Shown: positions 1 through 8,837 of the stretch, piece by piece
Numbering within the stretch: the stretch's first letter is position 1
How the letters are laid out: each line of letters starts with the position of its first letter
NCBI RefSeq assembly: GCF_022179805.1
Contig: NZ_BPUO01000003.1
Location: forward strand, 62,001 to 126,000
Length of the DNA: 64,000 nucleotides
Direction: 5' to 3'
DNA from: Cupriavidus pauculus
Lineage (GTDB): Bacteria > Pseudomonadota > Gammaproteobacteria > Burkholderiales > Burkholderiaceae
The notes under the pieces: generated by a model
The model's input: only the letters and a program-made list of their open reading frames with translations
Told to the model about the DNA's origin: nothing
The model's database searches: none
Program-made: the position numbers and the translations under genes

Positions 1-1251
1 CTGCCCGCGCGGTTGCAAGCCGAGCCGCATCTGTCCGTACATGCTGGACACGGCGTGCCAGTTGACGCTGATGTGGTGGGCCACCGCGTTGATGTCGCGC
101 CATGCACGCTGCACGCCGTTGTCCAACTGGATGCCGGTGCCGCCCACCACGTCATACAGTTCGTTGATGGCCTCCACGCAGAGCTGCACGGCATAGGCGT
201 GACCGCGCCGCAGCGTGATGCGCTGCGCGGCGCTCAGCTTGGTGCCGGCGGCCACCAGGTCCGTGGCCAGTTGCAGGTCACGCTGCAGGATCAGTTGGGC
301 GGCGTCCACGGCGGCTTCTCCGCGCGCCACCGCCGACTGCACGTGGCCAAACTGCGCGATCGATTGCCCGCCGCCCGCGAACGCGCCGCGTGTGGCACGC
401 GCCGCCACACCGTCGACAAATTCGTCCAGCGCGCCGCGCAATGCGGACACAGCGGGGTTGGCCAGCAGCGGCGGGAATCCGCTCAGGAACGGCAGCCGGT
501 AGATCAGCGACGCATGCAGTTCGGCACCGGGCCCGGCCTGCTCCAGCACATCAGCGAAAGCCACCGTGCGATGCTCCGGCACGAAAACCGGCTCGGTGAT
601 GGCGATGTCCTTGCTGCCGGTACCTGCCAGGCCAACCGTGTGCCAGGTATCGACGATCTCGTACTCGCCCTTGGGCACCAGCAGGAACACCGGACGCGGA
701 GGCTGGCCCTCTTCCTGCTGGACCATCGCGCCAAGCGACATCCATTGGGCGTTGTCGCAGTTGCTGCCGAAGCTCCAGCGGCCTTGCAGGCGGAAACCGC
801 CGGCCACCGGCTCGGCCTTGCCGGTCGGGGCGATGCACGAGGCGATCAGCGCGTCGGGCGATGCACCCCACACATCCTGCTGGGCCTCGCCCGGGAACAT
901 GCCCAGCACCCATGACGCCGCCGCGCTCAGGCCATAGCACCAGCCGGTGGAAGTGCATCCGCGCCCGAGTTCGAACGCCAGGCGGCGCAGCACTTCGAGC
1001 CCGAGTTCGTGTCCGCCGAAGCGCTTGGGCTGGACCACGCGGTACAGGCCGGCGGCGGTCAGCTGTTCCGTGATGTCCGTCGAGACGCGGCGGTCCAGCT
1101 CCGTCTGGCGGGCGCGTTGCGCAATGATCGGGCGAAGCCGCGCGGCGGCCTCCATCAGCTTGGTCTGCACGGCGGTGTCGGCAATCGTTGCCGGCGCCGA
1201 TGCCGGGTTCAGTGCAGTGGGGCGATCCAGTACAGCTTGGGTTGTGGACAT
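1..1251 (-). CDS. Flavin-dependent monooxygenase, acyl-CoA dehydrogenase fold (partial, 3' end off the window)
   Basis: The minus-strand frame is open from an ATG at 1251 to the left edge (417 codons), so only the last few residues are missing if the length is typical of the family (about 390-420). The protein has the acyl-CoA dehydrogenase fold used by two-component aromatic hydroxylases of the HsaA/HpaH type: a GCTSTGWCYGL segment near residue 100 and AGTGSKDIAITE in the middle domain. Such enzymes use reduced flavin from a separate reductase, which is not in view. An AGGAG Shine-Dalgarno precedes the ATG. The gene is divergent from the amidohydrolase at 1365 and shares its control element. 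Exact substrate unknown; a phenolic ring is a guess from the family. Confidence 0.75.
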   Translation of the reverse strand, partial: MSTTQAVLDRPTALNPASAPATIADTAVQTKLMEAAARLRPIIAQRARQTELDRRVSTDITEQLTAAGLYRVVQPKRFGGHELGLEVLRRLAFELGRGCTSTGWCYGLSAAASWVLGMFPGEAQQDVWGASPDALIASCIAPTGKAEPVAGGFRLQGRWSFGSNCDNAQWMSLGAMVQQEEGQPPRPVFLLVPKGEYEIVDTWHTVGLAGTGSKDIAITEPVFVPEHRTVAFADVLEQAGPGAELHASLIYRLPFLSGFPPLLANPAVSALRGALDEFVDGVAARATRGAFAGGGQSIAQFGHVQSAVARGEAAVDAAQLILQRDLQLATDLVAAGTKLSAAQRITLRRGHAYAVQLCVEAINELYDVVGGTGIQLDNGVQRAWRDINAVAHHISVNWHAVSSMYGQMRLGLQPRGQ

Positions 1252-1270
1252 CGAACGACTCTCCTAAATT

Positions 1271-1328
1271 GTTGCAAAAGCAACCTATCCGTGCTCGAAT
1301 TAAAGCGCATGACAGTTGCTTTTGCAAC
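1271..1328. promoter_or_regulatory. Double-palindrome operator A between divergent genes
   Basis: Two 14-bp palindromes, GTTGCAAAAGCAAC (1271-1284) and GTTGCTTTTGCAAC (1315-1328), lie 44 bp centre to centre, with GAATTAAAG between them. The same arrangement recurs at 3988-4046. The pair sits in the divergent promoter of the monooxygenase and amidohydrolase genes. I infer a dimeric regulator that binds cooperatively; which one is not known. Confidence 0.7.
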
Positions 1329-1364
1329 CGTTTAGCGCGCACTTCCCTATCAGGAGATACCCGA

Positions 1365-2387
1365 ATGAACGCCCCCACCCTACCCGCCCGTTGCGGCTGC
1401 ATCGACGTCCACACCCATGTGATACCGGCCGAATTTCCCCGGTATCTCGGCAATCGGGCCAACGTGCCGTGGCCGTCGATGCGCGACGCGCAGCCCTGCC
1501 ATCGGCACGTTGTCATTTCGGGGCAGGTCTACCGCACGGTGCCGCACCACGCATGGGACACCGACGCCCGGCTAGCCGACATGGACGCTACCAACGTGAG
1601 CCACCAGGTGCTCTCGCCGATGCCGGAGCTGCTGTCGTACTGGATGGATGCGGAAGATGCCGGCGTGCTGTCGCGCTACCTGAACGAAACGCTCGCCGGC
1701 ATGGTGGCGCGCGCACCGGCCCGCTTCAGCGCACTGGGCGCGGCACCGCTACAGGATGTGGACCGTGCCATCGCCGAACTCGACCATGCGGTGCACACGC
1801 TGGGGCTGGCAGGGATTGAAGTGGGCAGCAATGTGATGGGCGTGCCGATTGGCGACCCGCGCTTCTGGCCGTTCTTCGAGGCGGCGCAAGCGTGCAATGC
1901 GGCGATCTTCGTGCATCCGCTGCGCCCGGCCGGCATGGAGCGGCTGGTCGGTCCAGCGGCACTGGAGCAGATCGTCGCCTTCCCGGGCGAGATTGGCCTG
2001 GCGGCGGCATCGCTGATCACGGGCGGTCTGCTCGCGCGTTTTCCGAAGCTGCGGATCGCCCTGAGCCACGGGGGCGGATCGATCCAGGCACTGGTGCCTC
2101 GCATGCAGTTCGCCTGGGAAAAACAGAGCGCATTGCGTGACGCCATCGAACAGGCACCCGCCGAGGCAGCGCGCGCGCTGTACTACGACGATCTGCTCTA
2201 CAGCCCCGAGGCCATTCGCGCGCTGGTGGATCTGGTCGGCGACCATCGCGTCATGATTGGCACCGACTATCCCTTCGCGATCATGGACCCGGACCCCGCC
2301 GCACGCGTTGCGTCGCTTGGCCTGTCGAACGATGTGATGGACCGGCTGCGGTGGAGGAATGCCGCCGCGTGGCTGGGCCGGATCTGA
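1365..2387 (+). CDS. Amidohydrolase-2 family (ACMSD-like decarboxylase/hydrolase)
   Basis: 340 residues from the ATG at 1365, chosen because CAGGAG lies eight bases upstream and because the conserved N-terminus starts there. Metal-binding motifs of the amidohydrolase-2/ACMSD group are visible: DVHTHVIP near residue 15, FVHPLRP near 180, LSHGGG near 230 and GTDYPF near 300. Family members decarboxylate or hydrolyse aromatic-ring cleavage products or benzoates (aminocarboxymuconate semialdehyde, gamma-resorcylate) with a bound zinc. With the neighbouring flavin hydroxylase and aldehyde dehydrogenase it suggests a hydroxylation, cleavage and oxidation route for an aromatic compound, though no ring-cleavage dioxygenase is in view. 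Confidence 0.8.
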   Translation: MNAPTLPARCGCIDVHTHVIPAEFPRYLGNRANVPWPSMRDAQPCHRHVVISGQVYRTVPHHAWDTDARLADMDATNVSHQVLSPMPELLSYWMDAEDAGVLSRYLNETLAGMVARAPARFSALGAAPLQDVDRAIAELDHAVHTLGLAGIEVGSNVMGVPIGDPRFWPFFEAAQACNAAIFVHPLRPAGMERLVGPAALEQIVAFPGEIGLAAASLITGGLLARFPKLRIALSHGGGSIQALVPRMQFAWEKQSALRDAIEQAPAEAARALYYDDLLYSPEAIRALVDLVGDHRVMIGTDYPFAIMDPDPAARVASLGLSNDVMDRLRWRNAAAWLGRI

Positions 2388-2398
2388 CGCACCACGTT

Positions 2399-2431
2399 CA
2401 CCCCGCCCGCCGCAATCCGGGCGGCGGGGTG
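2399..2431. terminator. GC-rich hairpin between convergent genes
   Basis: CACCCCGCC (2399-2407) pairs perfectly with GGCGGGGTG (2423-2431). It lies between the stop codons of the amidohydrolase (plus) and aldehyde dehydrogenase (minus). No T-tract follows on either strand, so it is only a probable bidirectional terminator. Confidence 0.5.
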
Positions 2432-2448
2432 CGCGGGCTCAATGGAGC

Positions 2449-3909
2449 TCAATGGTGATGCGGAATGAAATCCTGGGTGATCTGCTTGTACTCCAGGAAG
2501 TCTTCCACCGAAGCCAGGCCACCAAGCCGTCCCAGCCCGCTTGACTTGAATCCGCCCTCTTCCATTTCCACGGCGAGGTTGGCCCAGCTATTGATCGAGA
2601 CAAGCCCTGCCTGCAGGCGCCGCGCCACGCGGATCGGGCGATCGGCATCGCGGCTCCACACGCAGGCACTCAACCCGTAGTCGCTGTCGTTGGCCAGGGC
2701 GATGGCCTCGGCCTCGGTGTCGAACAACTGCAGGGTCTGGACCGGGCCAAACGTTTCCTCGCGCGCGATCGGCAAACGCTGGTCGGCAATTTCCAGCAGC
2801 GTCGGCCGATAGAATGCGCCGCCCGCCAGCGCAGGGTCCTGCGCGGGTCCGCCTCGCACGATGGGCCTGGCGCCCGCCGCGATGGCTGCTTCCACCGCCG
2901 CATCCACACGCGTCACCGCTGCCTTGTCGATCAGCGGTCCCATCTGGCTCGATGACTCGCGGGCCGGGCCCACGCGTACTGCCTCCAAGCGCTGCGCCAG
3001 GCCGGCACGCACGGCATCGGCAATGCCACGCTGCACCAGGACGCGGCTGCCCGTCATGCAGAACTGCCCCGCGAACACCGTGCAGGACTTCTCCAGCACC
3101 GGCAACACGGCCGCCAGGTCGGCATCGTCGAACACGAGGTGCGGCGTCTTGCCACCGAGTTCGAGCCCGACGCGCTTGAGCCGGTCTGCCGCCGCGCGGG
3201 CAATGGCCCGTCCGGTCACCGTGCTCCCGGTAAAGCTGACCACTGGCACCAGCGGCGAATCCACCAGCAGACGTGCGCCTTCGGCGCCCGATTCGGTGAC
3301 GATATTGACCACGCCCTTTGGCAACTCCGGTACGCTTGCGATGATGCTGGCGAGCAGCGCGGCGGTCTGCGCGGCCTGATGCGGCATCTTGACCACCGCC
3401 GTGCAGCCTGCGGCCAGCGCCGGCGCGAGCGCCCGGATGCACAGGTAGGCCGGCGAGTTCCAGGGAATGATGAGACCGGCTACGCCGACTGGTTCGCGAA
3501 TGCTCATGGTTTGCTGGCCTGGCCGGCTTTCCACCACGCGGCCGAAGTTGTGCATCGCCAGCCCCGACACAAACCGCAGCGCGCGCGGAATCAGCGACGC
3601 CTCGAACGTCGCTTCCGGGCGGATCTTGCCGTTCTCGGCGCACAGGCTGTCCACCACCTCCTGCTGCCTGGCGGCAAACGCGTCGGCCAGATGGCCAAGC
3701 GCCGTGGCGCGCAGATAGGCATCGTCCCGCCAGTGGCTGCCTGCAAAAGCTTCGGCGGCAGCATCGATGGCCAACTGCATCGTGGCTACCGGTGCGTCGT
3801 GGAAATAGCCAATCACCTCACCCGTCGCCGGATCGATACTCTCCCTGCACTGCCCATCGGCGAGCCATTCGCCGCGGATCCAGTGCATGGCTTCAGCCTT
3901 TGCCGTCAT
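2449..3909 (-). CDS. NAD(P)-dependent aldehyde dehydrogenase
   Basis: 486 residues from the ATG at 3909; the open frame extends 17 codons further, but the family N-terminus (MHWIRGEW and onward) fits the shorter form. Visible landmarks are the IPWNSP strand near residue 150, the FTGSTVTGR cofactor loop near 230, the general-base glutamate in ELGGKTPH near 255, the nucleophile in GQFCMTGSR near 290, and EETFGPV near 390. This is a complete soluble aldehyde dehydrogenase of the betaine/hydroxymuconic-semialdehyde type. The natural aldehyde is probably a product of the monooxygenase/amidohydrolase route, because both transcription units share the same control element. Confidence 0.85.
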   Translation of the reverse strand: MTAKAEAMHWIRGEWLADGQCRESIDPATGEVIGYFHDAPVATMQLAIDAAAEAFAGSHWRDDAYLRATALGHLADAFAARQQEVVDSLCAENGKIRPEATFEASLIPRALRFVSGLAMHNFGRVVESRPGQQTMSIREPVGVAGLIIPWNSPAYLCIRALAPALAAGCTAVVKMPHQAAQTAALLASIIASVPELPKGVVNIVTESGAEGARLLVDSPLVPVVSFTGSTVTGRAIARAAADRLKRVGLELGGKTPHLVFDDADLAAVLPVLEKSCTVFAGQFCMTGSRVLVQRGIADAVRAGLAQRLEAVRVGPARESSSQMGPLIDKAAVTRVDAAVEAAIAAGARPIVRGGPAQDPALAGGAFYRPTLLEIADQRLPIAREETFGPVQTLQLFDTEAEAIALANDSDYGLSACVWSRDADRPIRVARRLQAGLVSINSWANLAVEMEEGGFKSSGLGRLGGLASVEDFLEYKQITQDFIPHHH

Positions 3910-3987
3910 GGAATGTCGCCTTGTCTGTAGTTGGTGCAAGCCGGTGGTTGGGCCGGTCATGCCTGTGCGTCGCCAGATCGCTTTTAT

Positions 3988-4046
3988 GGTTGCTAAAACA
4001 ACCTATGCGCGGGGAATTAAAGCATAGACAGGTTGCTTTTACAACC
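3988..4046. promoter_or_regulatory. Double-palindrome operator B upstream of the aldehyde dehydrogenase
   Basis: Two 16-bp palindromes of form GGTTG-N6-CAACC (3988-4003 and 4031-4046), 43 bp centre to centre, with GAATTAAAGC between. It matches the element at 1271-1328 in half-sites, spacing and central sequence, in the same orientation. It lies between the LysR stop (4084) and the aldehyde dehydrogenase start (3909). Confidence 0.7.
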
Positions 4047-4083
4047 TGTGGGAACCATTGGGGAGACGGGAATTGGGGGGACG

Positions 4084-4998
4084 CTAGCCAAGCATGGATA
4101 TGACAGCCTCGCGCATCCACCGGTGTGACAGTGACTGGTCCCAGCGTGAATGCCAGGCCATCGAGTAAATGCGATTCGGCAACTCTGCCGGCAGTTCCAG
4201 CATGCTCAGGTCGAACTGGCTTGCAAGAATCCTCGCCACACGCACTGGCAGCGTAATTGCCGCGTTGCTCTCGCGCATGGCGAACGGCGCCAGGGACAGC
4301 GTCGACACGTACATCGGGAACTTGCGCTTCGGCAATCCATGCTCCTTGAGCAGGTTGTCGACGTCGTTGTCTCGCCCGAGCATGTTGATCGTGCTGATGA
4401 AACGCATGTCGGCGAGATCGGCCAAGTCCAGCCGCTTTTCGGCAAGCGGATGGTCGCGCCGCACCAGGCATACGCGCCGCTCTTCGAACAGCGGAAAGAA
4501 CGTCACGTTGCGCGCCTGGCGGTCGAAGCGGCCGATTGCGATGTCGATGGCGCCAGTTTCGAGATCCTCGACAGGCGTGACATCGCCATAGGCCGGGAAG
4601 AAATACGCGCCGGCATTGGGCGCGGCGGTTTCCAGGAATTTATGCAGCAATGGGGCCAGCAGCAGTTCGACGGCACTCGTCGTCCCGATCTTGAACACCT
4701 GCGTCGACTCCGACGGCCGGAAGCCCCCTCCCTCCTCCAGCGCGTGGTCAACGGCTTCGAGCGCTCGCCTGACCGATTCACGGAGATGGCGAGCCAGTTC
4801 GGTGGGCTCCAGTTTTCCCCGGACCCGGACAAACAACGGGTCGGACAACTCTTCCCGTAGCCGGGCGAGATCGCGACTCACGCCCGGCTGCGTACGCGCA
4901 AGCCGTTCAGCGGTCTTGGTAACGCTGCCCGTGTCCATCAGGGATTCGAAGACCACCAGCAGATTCAGGTCGAAGCGTCGGAGCGACAGGAGATTCAT
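4084..4998 (-). CDS. LysR-family transcriptional regulator
   Basis: 304 residues, the usual LTTR length. The N-terminal winged helix-turn-helix is clear (LNLLVVFESLMDTGSVTKTA, then QPGVSRDLARLREEL), followed by a periplasmic-binding-like effector domain (residues about 90-300). N-terminal style (FDLNLLVVFE) resembles the NodD/LinR/aromatic-sensing LTTR branch. It is divergent from the Bug receptor at 5192, with a perfect dyad at 5070-5089 in the shared intergenic region, so the Bug/C45/serine-dehydratase operon is its likely target. Effector unknown. Confidence 0.88.
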   Translation of the reverse strand: MNLLSLRRFDLNLLVVFESLMDTGSVTKTAERLARTQPGVSRDLARLREELSDPLFVRVRGKLEPTELARHLRESVRRALEAVDHALEEGGGFRPSESTQVFKIGTTSAVELLLAPLLHKFLETAAPNAGAYFFPAYGDVTPVEDLETGAIDIAIGRFDRQARNVTFFPLFEERRVCLVRRDHPLAEKRLDLADLADMRFISTINMLGRDNDVDNLLKEHGLPKRKFPMYVSTLSLAPFAMRESNAAITLPVRVARILASQFDLSMLELPAELPNRIYSMAWHSRWDQSLSHRWMREAVISMLG

Positions 4999-5010
4999 TT
5001 TTCGGTTCTG

Positions 5011-5089
5011 GAATATGGTCGGCCGCTAGCCCCTGCACTCATCAGGCGGTGCGACCACGGGCGCGACAAACATACCGAATATGGTATGT
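5011..5089. promoter_or_regulatory. LysR-type operator region with a dyad and a repeated half-site
   Basis: ACATACC-GAATAT-GGTATGT at 5070-5089 is a perfect 7-bp-arm dyad. The 9-mer GAATATGGT within it (5077-5085) occurs again at 5011-5019, close to the LysR start. A recognition site plus a weaker activation site between divergent genes is the usual LysR arrangement; that this LysR protein binds here is inferred. Confidence 0.55.
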
Positions 5090-5191
5090 CATTGCCGATA
5101 AATATGATGAAAAGTTGAGGTTTCCCGGGTCCATACTGCTCGCACAAGCAGGTGTTGCAGATCGCAGCATCGAGATTTGCGGAGACTGAAG

Positions 5192-6175
5192 ATGAACCGT
5201 GTTTTCCTGGCACTAACGTGCTGCAGTGCTGCGGCCGCCACCTGTCTGGCCCCCAGCGCATTCGCCCAGGACAACTTTCCGACGAAGCCGATCCGGCTGG
5301 TGGTGCCGCTTCCGCCGGGCGGCGGTGCCGATGGCCTCGCGCGCATCTGGGGCGATTACGTGGCGCGGCATCTGGGTGCGGCCGTCGTGGTGGAAAACCG
5401 CGCCGGCGCGAATGGCTCGATTGCGGCGGCATACGTTGCCACCCAGCCGGCGGACGGCTACACGATCCTGCTTGGCACCCAGTCCAATCTCGCACTCAAC
5501 CGTTTCTCGTTTGGCAAGCTGAACTACGATCCCGACCAGAGCTTCGCTGGCATCGGCATTCTTGCCACTACGCCGCAGGTCTTGCTGGCCAACAACGCGG
5601 TTCCGGCCAACAACGTTGCCGATCTGATCCGTCTGGCAAAAGCATCGCCGGGCAAGTACTCCTACAGCACCGCAGGCAAGGGCAACTCGACCCATCTGAA
5701 CATGGAGATTTTCGCCAGGCAGCTTGGCGTGGATCTGCTGAACGTTCCCTACAAGGGCAGCGCCGCCGCCCTGCTGGCCGTGGTGGGTGGCGAAACCCAG
5801 TTGACCAGTGCCGTGGTCTTCTCCGCCATCCCGTTCAGCAAGGAAAAGAAGGTCAAGCCGCTGGTCGTGTTTGCCGACAAGCGCGTGCCCGAGATGCCCG
5901 ACGTCCCCACGCAGCCGGAAGTCGGTATCCCGAAATCGCTCGGCGGTGGCTGGTACGGCCTGGTGGTGCCGAAGGGCACACCCGACGCCGTCATCCAGAA
6001 ACTCAATGTGGCCACCGCGAAGATGTGGGCGGACCCCGAGTCCCGGCAAAAGCTGGGCAGGATCTACATGGTCGAGCCAACCGACAAGGCGACGTCCGCT
6101 GTGGCGAAAGCCACCCGCCAGGACGCCGAGCAGTGGGGCCCGCTGGTCAAATCACTGAATCTCGCCGCGCAGTAA
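5192..6175 (+). CDS. Bug-family (TctC-like) periplasmic solute receptor
   Basis: 327 residues from the ATG at 5192, preceded by GGAGACTGAAG. The signal peptide ends at AFAQD near residue 26. The mature protein begins with the family signature FPTKPIRLVVPLPPGGGAD, then VVVENRAGANG and DGYTILLGTQSN. It would bind a carboxylated solute in the periplasm. No TctA/TctB membrane partners are nearby, as is common for Bug proteins. First gene of a likely operon with the C45 hydrolase (20 bp downstream) and the serine dehydratase. Confidence 0.88.
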   Translation: MNRVFLALTCCSAAAATCLAPSAFAQDNFPTKPIRLVVPLPPGGGADGLARIWGDYVARHLGAAVVVENRAGANGSIAAAYVATQPADGYTILLGTQSNLALNRFSFGKLNYDPDQSFAGIGILATTPQVLLANNAVPANNVADLIRLAKASPGKYSYSTAGKGNSTHLNMEIFARQLGVDLLNVPYKGSAAALLAVVGGETQLTSAVVFSAIPFSKEKKVKPLVVFADKRVPEMPDVPTQPEVGIPKSLGGGWYGLVVPKGTPDAVIQKLNVATAKMWADPESRQKLGRIYMVEPTDKATSAVAKATRQDAEQWGPLVKSLNLAAQ

Positions 6176-6195
6176 GACCCCTGAAGGACATTCGA

Positions 6196-7335
6196 ATGCA
6201 AGCAGCGCAATACTTCCCGTTGGTGGACGTGACCGGCAGCCCATACAACCGCGGAATGCAACACGGGCGCGCGGTCCCCGAACGCATTGCGGCGGGCGCG
6301 GCGCTATATCGCGCCCAGCTTGGCCGTCGCGGACTGGACGATGCCACCATCGACCGCCTCGCACGCGCCATGCTCCCGCAGATCGAAGCGTTCGACCCCG
6401 CTTACCTGGAAGAAATCCAGGGCATCGCCGCAGGCGCGGGCACTTCGCTTGAAGACGTCGTCGTCATCAACTGCCGGACCGAGATGCTCTATGGTTTCTC
6501 GACCATCGGTAGCAATGCGCCATCCGAAGACGGCAATGAGCATGGCGATTGCACCGGACTTGTGGTGTTGCCAAAGCGCTCCGCCACGGGCCGGCTGCTG
6601 CACGCCCACAATTGGGACTGACGGCAGGAATGCGTGGACACCTGCATCGTGCTGCGCATCCGCGCCGACAGTGCGGCTGACAGCGGCCCCGATATCCTCG
6701 CGTTCACCGAAGCCGGCGCCCTGGCGCGGCACGGCTTCAACAGTCACGGCGTATCGCTCACGGGCAATGCGTTGTCCTGCCACGAGGACTACCAGCACGG
6801 CCCAGGCGTTCCGGTCGTGCTCTTGCGCCGGCGGCTGCTGGAGTCCACCAACCTTGCGCATGCGATGCGAGCCGTATGGAACGCGCGCCGCTACTGCTCC
6901 AGCAACATGATCCTCGCGCAGAGCAGCGCCACCGACGGGGCATGCGCCAGCCTTGAAGCCGCGCCCACCGACGTGTACTGGACCCTTCCCCAGGACGATG
7001 TGCTCGTGCATGCCAACCACTGGCTGTCGCCCGTGGCAATGTCGAAACTGCGAGACCCGGGCCTTGCCGCGCGGCCCGACAGCCTGTATCGGCAGCATCG
7101 TGTGGAGAACGGATTGCGGTCCATTACGGACCGGGGCATCGAATGGGACGACATCCGCACCATCCTGGCCGACGATTTCGGTTTCCCCGACGGGGTCTTG
7201 CGCAGCCCCAAGCCCGGCGACTTCAGCAGCATCTCGGCGACGGTGGCAACAACGCTGATGGATGTCGCCAAGAAGGTCATGTGGATAGCGCGCAAGCCGT
7301 ATGAGTGCCGGGAGTTCCAGGAATACACGCTTTAG
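6196..7335 (+). pseudogene. C45 Ntn-hydrolase (acyl-CoA:6-APA acyltransferase-like) interrupted by an in-frame TGA
   Basis: Two reading-frame halves in the same frame are separated only by TGA at 6619-6621. The first half has the N-terminal SPYNRGMQHG motif and the presumed nucleophile in HGDCTGLVV. It ends at HAHNWD; the second half resumes RQECVDTC. The family normally has NWDW here, so a TGG-to-TGA change would restore a 379-residue protein. Upstream GAAGGA precedes the ATG at 6196. Downstream residues (AFTEAGALARHGFNSHGVS, then the SSNMILAQ region) are intact, so the lesion looks recent or is a sequence error. Members cleave amide bonds of small conjugates (penicillin-like, beta-alanyl or N-acyl amines). 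Neighbouring serine dehydratase hints at a seryl conjugate. Confidence 0.7.
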
Positions 7336-7402
7336 CTCCTGGGCACGAGGCGGCAGCGCCCCGCTCAGAAGTAAGAAATTTGCCCTCACCCCGGAGTTTT
7401 TC

Positions 7403-8782
7403 GTGGCATTCAGTGCGTTGGACCTTTTCAAGATCGGCATCGGGCCATCCAGCTCGCACACCATCGGCCCCATGCGGGCTGCACGGCAGTTCGTGCAGAC
7501 AATGCAACACCACGGCACGCTCGGCAGCATGACGCAGCCGCGGAGCGAACTATATGGATCGCTTGGCGCAACCGGGAAGGGACATGGCAGCGACACCGCG
7601 ATCCTGCTGGGCCTTTCCGGCCATGATCCCGATACGGTCGACGTCGCCCGCATCCCGGAATACCTGGCTGACATCCGCAACACAGGCACGCTTGCCCTGA
7701 ATGGCGGCCAATCGATCGCCTTCGACGCACGCAAGGACGTCGTCTTCTACCGACGCAGCTTGCCGCTGCACGCGAACGGCATGCGCTTCGTCGCGTTCAC
7801 CGCTGACGGCGCAGAACTCAATTCGTCGACGTTTTACTCGGTGGGCGGTGGATTCGTTGTGCCCGAGCCAGCGACAGACCGGGAAGGCATGGAATCGCCC
7901 CCGGGCGTGGAGGTGGCGCTGCCACTGCCATTCGACAACGCCGAAGACTTGCTGGCCATCGCGGGCAGGCTGGGCATCTCGATCGCCGAGATCATGCGCC
8001 GGAACGAGGAGTACTGGCGGCCCTCCACAGACACCCGTGGCGCACTACTGGCCATCTGGAAAACGATGCAAGACTGTGTAGCGCGAGGTTGCCGCACCGA
8101 TGGCGTCCTGCCCGGCGGCTTCCAGGTTCGCAGGCGTGCGGCACCGCTGTTCAGCAAATTGAGCACGCGTGACGCCTCGGGCGACATGCTCGATGCCATG
8201 GACTGGGTCACGCTGTACGCCCTGGCCGTCAACGAGGAAAACGCGGCCGGCGGCCGCGTGGTCACCGCGCCAACGAACGGCGCCGCCGGCATCATTCCGG
8301 CCGTCCTGCACTACTACATGAAGTTCGAAGCCAGCGCCTGCGACGACGGCGTTGTCGACTTCCTGCTGACCGCCGCGGCCATCGGCATCCTCTTCAAGAA
8401 GAACGCATCCATCTCAGGCGCGGAAGTCGGATGCCAGGGCGAAGTCGGCGTCGCGTGCTCGATGGCGGCGGCCGGACTGTGCGCAGTACTGGGCGGCACC
8501 GTCGAGCAAGTCGAGAATGCCGCGGAAATCGCCATGGAACATCATCTGGGACTGACCTGCGACCCCGTTGGCGGGCTCGTCCAGATCCCGTGCATCGAAA
8601 GAAATGCGATCGGCGCGATCAAGGCGATTGGTGCCGCACGCATGGCGTTGCATGGCGACGGCCGGCATCACGTCAGCCTGGACAAGGTCATCAAGACCAT
8701 GCGTGAGACGGGGGCCGATATGAAGACCAAGTACAAGGAAACTGCACGGGGTGGATTGGCGGTCAATATTGTTGAGTGCTGA
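7403..8782 (+). CDS. L-serine ammonia-lyase (L-serine dehydratase), single-chain iron-sulfur type
   Basis: 459 residues from a GTG at 7403 with CGGAG upstream; the longer open frame to 7301 lacks family sequence. Characteristic motifs are [11 protein letters not shown] near the N-terminus, [25 protein letters not shown] near residue 295, [11 protein letters not shown] near 345 and [12 protein letters not shown] near 395. The cysteines in the last three regions are those that hold the 4Fe-4S cluster in this family. It converts L-serine to pyruvate and ammonia. It starts 67 bp after the C45 hydrolase stop, so co-transcription with the Bug receptor and hydrolase is likely. Confidence 0.9.
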   Translation: MAFSALDLFKIGIGPSSSHTIGPMRAARQFVQTMQHHGTLGSMTQPRSELYGSLGATGKGHGSDTAILLGLSGHDPDTVDVARIPEYLADIRNTGTLALNGGQSIAFDARKDVVFYRRSLPLHANGMRFVAFTADGAELNSSTFYSVGGGFVVPEPATDREGMESPPGVEVALPLPFDNAEDLLAIAGRLGISIAEIMRRNEEYWRPSTDTRGALLAIWKTMQDCVARGCRTDGVLPGGFQVRRRAAPLFSKLSTRDASGDMLDAMDWVTLYALAVNEENAAGGRVVTAPTNGAAGIIPAVLHYYMKFEASACDDGVVDFLLTAAAIGILFKKNASISGAEVGCQGEVGVACSMAAAGLCAVLGGTVEQVENAAEIAMEHHLGLTCDPVGGLVQIPCIERNAIGAIKAIGAARMALHGDGRHHVSLDKVIKTMRETGADMKTKYKETARGGLAVNIVEC

Positions 8783-8837
8783 GGCTGGTATCCGGCAACC
8801 CTTCATACCTCAAGCCAGCGAACCGATGGCGCCGCAG

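Noticed and set aside
551-1516. 321-codon minus-strand frame crossing the operator at 1271-1328
   Set aside because: It is out of frame with the true monooxygenase frame, which is open from 1251 to the left edge with a good ribosome-binding site.
6304-7734. 476-codon minus-strand frame spanning the C45 gene lesion
   Set aside because: It might have explained the TGA as a non-gene, but its translation resembles nothing and the plus strand shows clear C45 sequence on both sides of the stop.
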